This document shows, piece by piece, positions 52,843-61,853 of a DNA stretch of 61,853 bases. Every line of letters starts with the position of its first letter. Positions within the stretch are counted from its first letter, which is position 1. A program made the position numbers and the translations under genes. The notes under the pieces are model-generated. The model was not told the DNA's origin, made no database searches, and saw only the letters and a list, made by a program, of their open reading frames with translations. The DNA comes from Catenaria anguillulae PL171 (Eukaryota; Blastocladiomycota; Blastocladiomycetes; Blastocladiales; Catenariaceae), in the NCBI GenBank assembly GCA_002102555.1, contig MCFL01000142.1:1-61853 (forward strand), given 5' to 3'.

Positions 52843-54347
52843 ATGTTGTCCGCCCTCCGCCTTGCCGCTGGCCCTGCTTCGGCTGCACGCAACGTGGTAA
52901 GTACACACATCCTGTTATCACCATACCTCTTGGATGCAGCATGTGAGCACAATGGACTGACTGACTGACTGACTGATTCGCAAACACAATCAGCGCTGCC
53001 TCGCCACCGCTGCTGGCTCGTCCTACCCCGGCGCCCTTCTCAACGTGCCCAAGACTCAAGTCACCAAACTCCCCTCTGGCCTTCTCGTCGCCACCGAATC
53101 CAACCCTGCCCTTGCCACGGCCACCGTTGGCGTGTGGATCGATTCTGGGTCCCGCGCCGAAACCAAGGCCACCAACGGTGTTGCCCACTTCCTCGAACAC
53201 ATTTCCTTCAAGGGCACCCAGCAGCGCACCCAGCACGGCCTCGAGCTCGAAATCGAAAACATGGGTGGCCACTTGAACGCCTACACGAGTCGTGAGCAGA
53301 CCGTGTACTATGCCAAGTTGTTTGCCAAGGATTTGCCCAAGGGCGTTGGCATTCTGGGCGATATCCTCCAGCACTCGACGCTCGATGCCAAGGCCATTGA
53401 GCGCGAGCGGTCCGTGATTCTGCGCGAGGCCGAGGAGGTGGACAAGCAGGTGGACGAGGTTGTCTTTGACCACTTGCACGCGGCTGCCTTCCCCGACAAC
53501 CCGCTCGGATTCACCATCTTGGGCCCCTCAAGAACATCCAGAGCTTGCAGCAAGCCGACCTCAAGGAGTACATCAACGCAAACTACACGGCCGATCGCAT
53601 GGTCGTTGTGGGTGCCGGCAACGTGGACCACGCCGAGCTGTGCAAGCTCGCCGAGCAACACTTTGCCAAGCTGCCCACGGGCACGGGCAAGGCAAAGTTT
53701 GTCAAGCCCGCATTCACCGGGTCGGATGTGCGGATCCGCAAGGATGACATGCCCACGGCACACATTGCCTTTGCCGTTGAAGGTGCCGGATGGACCAGCC
53801 CCGACCACTGGCCCTTGTTGGTTGCGTCGGCCATGATTGGCTCGTACGACCGCGGATCGGGCAACGCCCACCCGTCGTCCAAGCTTGCCCAAATTGTCCA
53901 GCAACACCACCTTGCCAACTCGTTCTCGTCCTTCAACACGACCTACTCGGATACGGGCTTGTGGGGCATTTACATGCAATCCAACAACCGCGACAACCTC
54001 GACGACTTGCCCATTTCACGATCCGCGAGTGGTTGCGCTTGGCGCTTGCCCCCTCGGAGGGCGAGGTGGCCACGGCAAAGCAACAGCTCAAGACGTCGCT
54101 CTTGTTGTCGCTTGATGGCACCACGCCCGTGGCCGAGGAGATTGGCCGGCAAATGCTCGCGTACGGCCGCCGCTTGTCGCCCTACGAGATTGACCGGTTG
54201 GTAGATGCCGTGACGGTTGAGGACGTGAAGCGTGTTGCCCACGAGTACATTTACGACCGCGATCTTGTCATTGTGGGTGTTGGCCCCGTCGAGGCCTTGC
54301 CCGACTACAACCGCATTCGCGCCGCCATGAACTTGTTGCGTTACTAA
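52843..54347 (+). CDS. PMPCB: Mitochondrial processing peptidase beta subunit
   Basis: The M16 metallopeptidase that cleaves mitochondrial presequences. A short first exon ([18 protein letters not shown], the targeting peptide) is joined through an intron that contains a TGAC tetranucleotide repeat (52955-52977) to [10 protein letters not shown]. The inverted zinc motif is HFLEH in [14 protein letters not shown], with the downstream Glu in [17 protein letters not shown]. The Gly-rich loop and later MPP beta motifs ([32 protein letters not shown]) follow. Two one-base frame changes, at the C run near 53524-53530 and near 54008-54013, each restore a conserved neighbour if one base is added (ILGP then LKNIQSL; NLDDL then [11 protein letters not shown]). 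They look like assembly indels in an essential gene. It ends MNLLRY. Confidence 0.93.
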
Positions 54348-54660
54348 GGTGACGCGGTTTCGTCCTGTCCTTGTCATTTTTCTTTGAAAAAGTACCTAGT
54401 TGTCAATTACCTTTGCCTCGGAATTCTCGTTTGAGTTTGATTGGTTTATTTTGTTTTCCCGTCCCCCACTACAGTACTTGCTTGCCTCTTGAAACGTTTG
54501 GAACTATAGCGATGATCCATCATTTGCCGCCCTGACTAATTCTTTTCACCCGCCTCGACCCAGGCCGACGGCACCAAGTCTGAAGAGCAAATGGCAATAG
54601 TGTACATCGGTGACTTCATAACAAGCACAAGAAATGAACCATGTGTGCATGACGCAAGCT
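54348..54660. other. Convergent 3' intergenic region
   Basis: This lies between the ends of PMPCB and SDS22. It is T-rich near 54375-54460. No gene seen. Confidence 0.4.
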
Positions 54661-56154
54661 TCACATGCGAACAAACGTGGCGTCAATCTGTTTGACCTGC
54701 GGGACCAGCGTCTTGACCTTGATGCGATACGTTGCGCCGGCCGACCGCTGCAAAGGATTGCCCTCGAGGTAAATGGTCTCGAGCTTGGGCAGTGTCTTTG
54801 TCTGCTGTTCCACGTCCTCCCACGACTCGAGCTTGTTGTTGGATATCTGACAAAGCATACGCTCCAAGTGTCAACTGAATGCCATTGCCCGAAAAGTGGA
54901 ATGAATCCACGCACCCAAAGCTCTTCCAGCTCGACCAAATGCCAACATTTTCCAACTTTTCGATGCGGTTATTGCACAAGTCGAGCACGCGCAGCTTTGT
55001 GTTATTGTGCAAATGGTCAATCTTGAGTACCCATTGTGCGACATGTACAGCTCTTCGAGGTTGACGAGTGCTTCGAGGCCGGCGAGATCGACAATGCGGT
55101 TGGATTGGATCGAGAGTAAGGTGAGCGATGGGAGAGCAGCCAGGCCCGCCAGGGACGTGATTTTGTTTTTCCCGAGCCAGAGTTGCTCGAGCGAGGGCAA
55201 GTTGTCAAGGTTTGCGATTTCCTACACAAACATTGGCAAGTAGAGTAGAGTGAGCCCTTCAACTCTCCGCACGCATGGGTGATTTTGGGGTCAAGACGTA
55301 CTCGAATCCGATTTGCACCCAATTCCAAACTCCTCAAACTGTCGAGCCCGTCCAAATTCTCAATCACGCTTATCTTGTTTGCCACAAAGTACAAGTCTCT
55401 CAACTTTGCCATCCCATGCAACACTCCCTCGGGAATGCGCTTGATCTTGTGAAGGACAAGTCGAGCAGCTCGAGATTGATGAGCGGGGCAACGGGATCAA
55501 ACTTGCTGATGCGATTGTCGTACAAATCGAGTTCAACAAGTGTGGGAGCAAGGCCAGCGACGCCCTGGATCTTGGTGAAGAGGTTTGCCGCATGCCGAGG
55601 CGCTGCAGGCTGTGGAACCGTTCGAGCCCGAGCAGCGACATGTTTTCGAGGCGGCAGTGTGTCATGTCGAGTTCCTGAATGTCTCCAAAACAACATGGAC
55701 AACAAGGTTAGAGATAGGGTGACTGCAGGAGCGCGTGGAAAAGGACGATAATAGTCGCACCGGCACATCGTCGGCAATGTCCGCAAGAAACTGCGACTCG
55801 TCGACGGGCGTTCCGTCGCCGCCATCCACCGTGGTGAGTTGCACTGGCTGCTCTTGCTCCTCTCCATCGTCCTCGTCCTCGTCATCATCCTCATCGGCTT
55901 CTTGGTCTTGGGCCGTTTTCAACGACATGAGGCGATGGAGCTGATTGCTGGGCAGCGTGAAACGTTGTGTGCGAGGGTTCTTGCGTTGTCGGGTTGTGGT
56001 GCGCAACACGCACGGCGCCAATGGTTGTGATGATGGGAGATGGCCCGTTGGCGGGTTGGTCAAGGTCGGCAGAGTCTTGAAGATTGGCGTTGACGTTGGC
56101 GTTGTTTGAGGGGGACCGCGAGCGGGAACGAGGGCGGGATGCGGAGCTCATCAT
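54661..56154 (-). CDS. SDS22: Protein phosphatase 1 regulatory subunit SDS22 (PPP1R7)
   Basis: A leucine-rich-repeat regulator of PP1. After a Ser/Arg-rich and acidic N-terminus come SDS22-type repeats of about 22 residues: THCRLENMSLLGLERFHSLQ, LVELDLYDNRISKFDPVA, KLRDLYFVANKISVIENLDG, LEQLWLGKNKITSLAGLAAL, LTLLSIQSNRIVDLAGLEAL, LRVLDLCNNRIEKLENVG and a last repeat, SNNKLESWEDVEQ, then the LRR cap LPKLETIYLEGNPLQ with VKQIDATFVRM. At least three introns. The frame must shift by one base at four points between conserved repeats (about 54937-54944, 55021-55030, 55446-55452 and 55583-55587), and probably once more in the N-terminal region. Each is a missing base beside a short run and none adds a substitution, so sequencing error is more likely than decay. 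No motif beyond the family's. Confidence 0.9.
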
Positions 56155-56514
56155 GACGGTTAGGGGACTGCAGTGGCGGGATTCATTGATTCATTGATTC
56201 ACGCATTTGGATACATTTCGATTTTCGGTAATAAATCCCAAACCAACATATCGAGCATGACTTGCGAGTTAAGTTGCACACGGACGTTAACTTCCTGCCG
56301 GACGCTGATCGCGATCGAGGGCCGCCGATCCACTTGCAATGGTTCAGACACGCCCAACTCTTGATTTGCTTGGACTTGACCTTGGAACACAAACAAAACA
56401 GGAGCAACCACGCACTCAACGACCGACAGCAGCAATGTATGTCCGATACCGATGCATTTACTCGTCTCGTCTCATGCAACCCATCCAAGCGCTCTCACTC
56501 ACTTTTTACACGCA
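56155..56514. promoter_or_regulatory. Divergent promoter region of SDS22 and eIF4E
   Basis: No separate gene seen. The plus frame from 56262 runs into the eIF4E gene and is probably its leader. Confidence 0.35.
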
Positions 56515-57495
56515 TGCCCCACCCGCTGTCGTCACCAACAAGTCATATCATCTCCAGACACCAACCAACATGCCCGCCAACGCACAAAACAGCCCACCCG
56601 CTCGCACACACATGGACCGTGTACTACTCGTTCCGCAAGGCAAACGAGCGCATCACCAACTATGAGGACGCAATCAAGCGCCTGGTCGATTTCGGAACGG
56701 TTCGTGCCGCATTTTTGTTGAATTGCTTTGAATCGAGGGTGGGATCGTTCAGCGGGATTGTTTGTTTGGCGGAAGCTGCGTATGCAATAGAAGGATGGCA
56801 GACATGGATCAATGCAGCGTGATCCCCCCCCCACTGTTTGGTTGTGGTGCTTGCGAGCCAGTGCTCAACTGACCCTGTCCATTCCTTCTCGCATTCCTGG
56901 ATGTTCAGGTGGAAGAGTTTTGGTCCACATACAGCCATCTCAAGCGGCCAGCCGATCTCGAGCCCATTTCCGATTATCACATTTTCCGCTCGGGCATCCG
57001 ACCCATGTGGGAGGTTCGTTCTTGGTGTTTGTTTGTTGCCTATGCTACGCTCTGTTGCGAATCTCACGATTTTGTTTGATTTGCGCCATGATCGCCTGCG
57101 CAGGATCCCGAAAACATCAATGGCGGCAAGTTCATCATTCGGCTGCGTAAAGACGTATCCCAGCGGTTTTGGGAAGATTTGGCACGCTTCCTGATTGCAT
57201 TTGTTGTCTCTCTTTCCAGCGCGCTTGTCTCTAACGCTTAACCAGTGTCCGTCTTTCTGTGCACAGATTCTGGCCGTTGTCGGCAACCAGTTCCCGACCC
57301 AGTCAATGGCATTGTGCTGTGATCCGGACCTCGGAAGACATCTTGTCCGTGTGGACGGCCGATTCAACGCCGGGCATGAGCGACACGCTCAAGTTGCTGC
57401 TCCAGTTGCCAGAGGCGGCCGTCATTGAGTACAAGGAGCACAATGATTCGTTGCGCGACAAGTCGAGTTTTAGGAATACCGATGTGTTCAAATAA
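56515..57495 (+). CDS. EIF4E2: eIF4E family cap-binding protein (4EHP/eIF4E2-like)
   Basis: Binds the mRNA 5' cap. Exons give HPLAHTWTVYYSFRKANERI, EDAIKRLVDFGT joined to VEEFWSTYSHLKRPADLEPI, DYHIFRSGIRPMWE joined to DPENINGGKFIIRLRKDVSQ, RFWEDL, then ILAVVGNQF. YY replaces the first cap-stacking Trp, as 4EHP-type proteins have an aromatic other than Trp there; Trp in MWE is kept. The last part needs two one-base corrections (near 57294-57300 and 57320-57326) to read DPVNGIVL and IRTSEDILSVWTAD, then LPEAAVIEYKEHNDSL and the stop at 57493. Two introns use the donor GTTCGT. The start is unresolved: ATG 56515 is in frame, and ATG 56570 would need a shift. Confidence 0.87.
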
Positions 57496-57706
57496 GCAGA
57501 CCACCCAGACTTGCAGTTGCGTTGTATGTGATGTTGTGGCGGTATCTCATTGAATGCGATTTTGTGACATACATATATACAATAGTGACCTGGGTACGAC
57601 AAGCAGATGTTTTCCATGCAGGCGAGCTAAGTAATCCACGGATCAGAAAAGGAGTCGGAATACAGATGCACTCGCAAAACTGATGTTAAAACAATTCAAC
57701 CTTAGA

Positions 57707-58108
57707 TCATCTACAGTCACGTATGTGGGAAAACGAAGAATCAAAACGTGTCGTACAGCATCCAAGCACACCAATTGCCACGCGCCGCTGCAAGGGCAGT
57801 TGCATGGCGCCTGGTGCCCGCGTTGCCTGATACCACGCATATCCGGCGAGCCCACCAAACGCGGCGGCACCTGTCAGGCGGCACGGCAGGCAGTCGTAGT
57901 CGGTTTGCGCACGGTGCTGTTGGCGTTGGGCAGGCAGTGGGGCGCTGCTGCTGTTGATTGGGACATCGGGCACAAACTCGGCGGTTGGCACGGTTGTCGA
58001 CGAGTTGGCGGATGACATGGTGGAGCTGGGTGCAGAGCGGATGGAGGAGAATAGAGAGCGGAGAGCGTCGCAGGGTGCACAGGAGGTGGTGGTGGAAGGA
58101 TGCTGCAT
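57707..58108 (-). CDS. DMAC1-like small mitochondrial membrane protein (DUF4536)
   Basis: About 133 residues. A Ser/Thr/Pro-rich N-terminus leads to the conserved core, DCLPCRLTGAAAFGGLAGYA, with the CxxC-type start and hydrophobic helix of the DUF4536 family, then WYQATRAPGA and a second helix, RRVAIGVLGCC. Human DMAC1 (TMEM261) helps build the distal membrane arm of respiratory complex I. The last residues after GVLG may come from reading past a splice site, so the true C-terminus is uncertain. The match rests on a short motif. Confidence 0.6.
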   Translation of the reverse strand: MQHPSTTTSCAPCDALRSLFSSIRSAPSSTMSSANSSTTVPTAEFVPDVPINSSSAPLPAQRQQHRAQTDYDCLPCRLTGAAAFGGLAGYAWYQATRAPGAMQLPLQRRVAIGVLGCCTTRFDSSFSHIRDCR

Positions 58109-58511
58109 GGTGTTTTGCGTATTGTGGCAGCAGTCAAGGCAACTTTGGTGAGATGTCCAGTGCTGATGACAAACGATGATGTCTGCTTGGAGTTGGACGG
58201 ATCGGTGGCCCTGCGCAAATCGGTGTGAAGCAAGCAAATGGAGCGGAAATGCGTGGCGATGGCCAAAGACGATGAGCCAACGGAAGCGCCATTTCGCCAT
58301 CAGACGAATCATACGAAAAAACTGACGATGGGAACTGATAAGACCACTTCCAATGTATGTCCATGTCATCGCCAACCCATGCATTCGCCATTGAGCCCCT
58401 CCACCTCATCATGCACTCCTCAGCCTCAGCTCTCCCCGAGATGTGTCGTCGCTGACCGCCCTTTTGTCGCCACACTCTGATCTGATCGGTTGATATTTAC
58501 ATAGCTTGAAC
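58109..58511. promoter_or_regulatory. Divergent promoter region of the DMAC1-like gene and TMCO1
   Basis: No separate gene is supported; long minus frames are upstream extensions of the DMAC1-like gene. Confidence 0.35.
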
Positions 58512-59127
58512 ATGTCTGTCATCCTGATTCTCCAAGTCCTTCTCTACACTGTGGTTGTGGGCCTGCTCGGTGAGGGCTCCACCTGGTATCTGTCATCGGA
58601 ATGACAAGTTCAAGGAGGTAAGGAGCAGGCGGCGCGGACCACTGCCCAACGTAAGTTTAAGTTTGTCTTTTTCTGCTCACATTTTGCCATTTCAAACGCA
58701 CGCTCCTAACCACGTTGATCCTGTGTATGCGATCTCATGTCTTAGTCGATGCCCTCAAAGTCTCGAAAAAGGCCGACAAAAAGACGACCCAGCGGCAAAT
58801 CCAGCTCATGGACAAGCAACTCACGCAAATGCGCGCATCTGTTCAGGGCTGCAACTCCGAGGCACCATTGTGACTGCCGTCATCACCCTGATTGCCTTTT
58901 CGCAGCTATCGACGTTGTTTGGTGGGCAAGTGATTGCTCGGTTGCCCTTTGAACCCATTTCGTTTCTCAAGCCCATGGCGCACCGTGGGCTGCCCGAGGC
59001 GGCCGACCCGCGCGAATGCGGCGCCTTGTTCATCTACATCATGGGCAACATGGTGTTCCGGCACTTTGCCACCATTGTTTTTCCCAAGGAAGTGTCAAGG
59101 GACCAAGTATTTGGGATCAGGCCATGA
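58512..59127 (+). CDS. TMCO1: TMCO1 homologue (ER Ca2+ leak / translocon factor)
   Basis: A membrane protein of the Oxa1 superfamily found in the ER multipass translocon. Exon 1 gives TM1 (ILILQVLLYTVVVGLLGEGS, TWYL), followed by the hallmark HRNDKFKE. After an intron (GTAAGT at 58652 to CTTAG) comes the cytosolic helix DALKVSKKADKKTTQRQIQL with MDKQLTQMRA, then TM2 (TIVTAVITLIAFSQLSTLFG), GQVIARLPFEPISFLKPMAH, and TM3 (LFIYIMGNMVFRHFATIVF). The order and the LPFEP motif match human TMCO1 (LPFTP). Two one-base frame changes are needed, near 58588-58592 (before HRNDKFKE) and near 58846-58850 (G run before LQLRGTIVTAV). Both fit missing bases in a gene otherwise well kept. The C-terminus is short. 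Confidence 0.88.
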
Positions 59128-59323
59128 AGATGGCCGAGAAGATGGTGGATTAACCAGGCTTGCGAGTACAATACAGTGCAATGCAACTGTTTGTTTTCAT
59201 ACATTGATATAAATATATCGAACAATTGCAATCATTCATCTCCAGTGTAGTTATGTAAAACGATCCAAAACACACAAATAGGGGGCTTACAAGTGAGATA
59301 TCATCTACCAACTAACAATACAT

Positions 59324-60982
59324 TCACCACATGAACCTCATTCTGACGCCCGGCTCACTTGCCCACTCAAACCCCCACTTTTCCTCATCCAAAAACACCC
59401 ACCACGCCACTCCCGCCACCACCAAATGCAACGCCGACTCGACGGCCAGCTTCCACGGCTTGACGCTCCACACAATGCAGCCTGTACATGAGTGCCGGGA
59501 GAATAAAGTACCGGACCTCGACCAGCGGCGAGGTACCAGTGTCAGCGCCACGGCGCTGTAGCATACACCGAGATAAACAAGGACCCTGGTCCATGCCCAT
59601 GCGCCGGTACAGGAACCAACCCGCCATAAAGTACACGGGCACCAGCAAGTACTTTGGCCCAATGTGCGCGCATCACGTTTTTCCACAGGTAAAACGTCAC
59701 GTGGCGGTTGTCGGCAAGCAAGAAGGATGCGTGTATGAGAGAAAGTGCACGGCAAGCAGCATGAGCGAAAAACGACAAACATGACGAAAACCCGCGGCGC
59801 GATCGCAGTTTACGCAACGTAAACACGACATAGCAGACAAATCGGCCAGTGTCACGACAATGGGCAAACACAAGGCAAACACGGCCACAGTGCAGTACAT
59901 GACTTGTGGCACGTGCACGGCAAGCTTGTGATTGTCCTTGTCACCGGCAAGCAATCCGCCGTTGGCGCGTGCGGCGGCCGCGGCAACGCCCAGAGCAAGG
60001 GTTGGGGTGCGAGCACGCGAAACGATTTGGCGCGATACCGCGACACAACGGCACGCACGAGGGCGAGGTGTCGGCCAGCCAGCGGCAAACGTGTATTCTG
60101 GGCACGTGCCCAGGACCCATGCGGGTAATGCGTGTGGCTGAGAGAGCAGTAACCGGCGCGCTTCTGCGTGGCGAATGCGGGCAACCAGTGTCACGCCCGC
60201 GGAAAAGCAAGCCAGATGGCATTGGTTTGTCTGACGAGGATGGACGCGAGCCCGACAAGACCGCTGAGCCAGTACCAGCGCCGGCGGGCGAGTAGGTAGG
60301 CCGCGAGCACCAGCACGCTCGACCGTGTCGGTGTAGTACATGGCGTAGAAGAAAACGGCAATTGGGTGGAGCCATGCGTTGAGTGCGTTCCAGGCGGCAA
60401 GTGCGGGAGACAGTGAGAGCGGGCCGGATGAGGCAGACGTCATGATTTGCTTGAGTTGGTCGTCGGATTGGATCTTGGACGTGGATGAAGCGGATTTGGC
60501 TGAGGTGGGCGAGGCAAGCTGAGCGAGGGCCGTGTCGACTTGTTGTTCGCGGGAAACGTCGCGGACAGTCGCCATGCACAGCGACAGCAGCAGGATCGAG
60601 AGCAACGTGGACGTGAGGCGGAGCATGGGCAGCGTGCACAGACGGGTGGGATCACCTCAGTTGCGGTGCAGGCGGGCCGAGCTGGAGCGCAGACGGCAGC
60701 ATGGTTGGAGGGAATGGCACGAAGAAGCAGCGCCAGCGGGCGCAAGATGGCCAGCGACACAAGATACAGGCCTGGCGGCGTGGTGAGCTTTGGGTCCCAC
60801 GTGTCCCAGTTGCCGGCGCAATAGGCGCGAGCCTGGGGTGCGTGGAAGGGCTCGTCCATGTAGGGGTCCTTGACCTGAGTGGAGACGGCGGCCCATGCGG
60901 CGACAATAGCCAGGACGGGAAGGTGCCAAGTCAGGATGCGGGTGGCCAGGGCCTTTGCTCTTGACGGCGGCGGCGAACTCAT
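59324..60982 (-). CDS. ALG10: Dol-P-Glc alpha-1,2-glucosyltransferase ALG10/DIE2
   Basis: Adds the last glucose to the dolichol-linked N-glycan precursor in the ER. The N-terminus has TM1 (LPVLAIVAAWAAVSTQV) and the family signature DPYMDEPFHAPQARAYC followed by TPPGLYLVSLAILRPL. Later parts include VRQTNAIWLAF, GDKDNHKLAVHVPQVMY, HASFLLADNRHVTFYLWK, PLVEVRYFILPALMYRLH and the ending RMRFMW. All are characteristic of ALG10 and appear in the right order, but they lie in different frames. I count at least five one-base changes between 59.4 and 60.7 kb, several in G or C runs. The conserved blocks themselves are clean, which points to assembly indels more than gene death. Introns may account for some of the changes. 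Confidence 0.87.
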
Positions 60983-61283
60983 GGCAACGGCGGATGGTGG
61001 ATGATCACGGGTACGGGTGGCAGTCACGAGAAGATGTTTGGATATGGAGTGCGCTTGAGGATGATGATGTGCAGTGCATTGCCAGTGGATGACAGCGTAT
61101 AGCGTTTGCTTGCCAATGTGCGGCCGAGGATTTTTACTTTTGTACTGATATTAATATCACATGTTCGCTGGACCTTTTCAATTGGGCGTCAAAATCATTT
61201 GCAAAGAAAACTTAGCGAGTCAGTGTGGCGGATACTTGTCGACTTTGATCAGTGTGATCGATATCGATGTTCTGTGGCGCTAT
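60983..61283. promoter_or_regulatory. Upstream region of ALG10
   Basis: AT-rich compared with the rest of the window around 61130-61240. No gene seen. Confidence 0.4.
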
Positions 61284-61853
61284 TCATCGCAATGAAGTTT
61301 GCATCGCCATTAATTCCAAGAGGAATGGATCCAAAAGGGCTCTGACATCAGCGCCGTGAGCATCGTGTGGGGTTGAGAGGACGCCGTCCAGGTCACGGAT
61401 GAAATTATCGGTTGCCTTTGAAGGTTTGGATTGATTGGAGGTGGTGCCTTCCTTGATTGGAACTAAGAATCAGCGAGCAGGACTGACGACGTGTGTGGTT
61501 TCTCCGCTGCACTACATACGGTTGTGGCCGGGTGAACACCACATGTGCGAGAAGAAGGATGGTTCATTGGAGTCTATGTTGGATACCGACTCTGTCGCCG
61601 TCATGCATGCCAAGAACGTCTGCGCACGGCTTGCTAATTCGTTCGAGTCTGCCCACCTGGCCAGACGGCTCCACACAAGTTGCCCACTGTGCCACCCAGG
61701 CGCTGCAGCGAGCGTCGGCCGTCCGTCGGCGTCTGTTGCATTGTTGGTCATTGACATGATCATGGCCAGCAGTCCCTCGAGTGGCGACGGCAAGCAGCAG
61801 CCCGAGAACCAATCTATGTGCAGTGACGTGGCCGCATGCGCGAAAAACAGCCG
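61284..61853 (-). CDS. C-terminal part of an unidentified gene running off the right edge
   Basis: Two exons join cleanly across an intron (GTATGTAG near 61521 to TTCTTAG near 61466) into one frame that stays open to the end of the window. It reads PSPLEGLLAMIMSMTNNATD, WHSGQLVWSRLARWADSNEL, RAQTFLACMTATESVSNIDS, SFFSHMWCSPGHN, then LPIKEGTTSNQSKPSKATDN, FIRDLDGVLSTPHDAHGADV and RALLDPFLLELMAMQTSLR-stop. Composition is that of a folded, helical protein. I do not recognise the family. The 5' part lies outside the window. Confidence 0.55.

Noticed and set aside
54661-56154. SDS22 as a pseudogene
   Set aside because: All repeats and the LRR cap are conserved; the only faults are single missing bases beside runs, and adjacent essential genes show the same fault.

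Overview
The window looks like nuclear DNA of a zoosporic, early-diverging fungus (a chytrid or blastocladiomycete). It is gene-dense and GC-rich, with many introns of about 50-90 bases carrying clear GT-AG ends. It has fungal traits (a class-I myosin with an SH3 domain, PPIP5K/Vip1, DIE2/ALG10) beside genes lost from most terrestrial fungi: a TEX9-like coiled-coil protein, a rhodopsin-like GPCR and a HAP1/BICD-like protein with a CC1 box. The phylum is inference.

Layout, left to right. 0.2-9.2 kb: TEX9-like, GPATCH11-like, myosin I and the PP2A catalytic subunit. 10.0-10.4 kb: an unidentified spliced reading frame. 10.86-19.03 kb: an apparently complete 8.2-kb DNA transposon. It is bounded by a perfect 56-bp inverted repeat and holds a Plavaka/CACTA-like transposase (minus) and a divergent coiled-coil accessory gene (plus), with repeated GACGGGT motifs inside its ends. 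19.4-24.2 kb: Vip1/PPIP5K and mitochondrial-type seryl-tRNA synthetase. 24.8-26.0 kb: a decayed tyrosinase. 26.3-31.4 kb: a protein kinase with a C-terminal membrane segment, a secretory protein of unknown function, and low-molecular-weight phosphatase. 31.8-35.5 kb: PX-PH phospholipase D. 37.2-38.9 kb: an intact, probably GPI-anchored tyrosinase. 39.3-44.3 kb: a membrane-anchored CC1-box coiled-coil protein, NSUN3/4-like RNA methyltransferase and SGT. 44.6-45.1 kb: a 5'-truncated 2OG-Fe(II) oxygenase. 45.4-47.9 kb: a rhodopsin-like GPCR and a broken tandem copy. 49-61.9 kb: a Ser/Pro-rich protein, PEX39-like, MPP beta, SDS22, eIF4E type 2, DMAC1-like, TMCO1, ALG10 and one partial gene.

Most genes are unrelated housekeeping or membrane-trafficking functions with no operon-like logic. 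The coherent unit is the two-gene transposon. Two gene families (tyrosinase, GPCR) each show one whole copy and one broken copy, which suggests recent duplication and decay.

One technical point affects the annotation. Several conserved genes, above all between 53 and 61 kb, change frame by one base, often in short base runs, with no other damage. I read these as uncorrected assembly indels rather than as pseudogenes. All family calls are from sequence reading alone; no searches were run.
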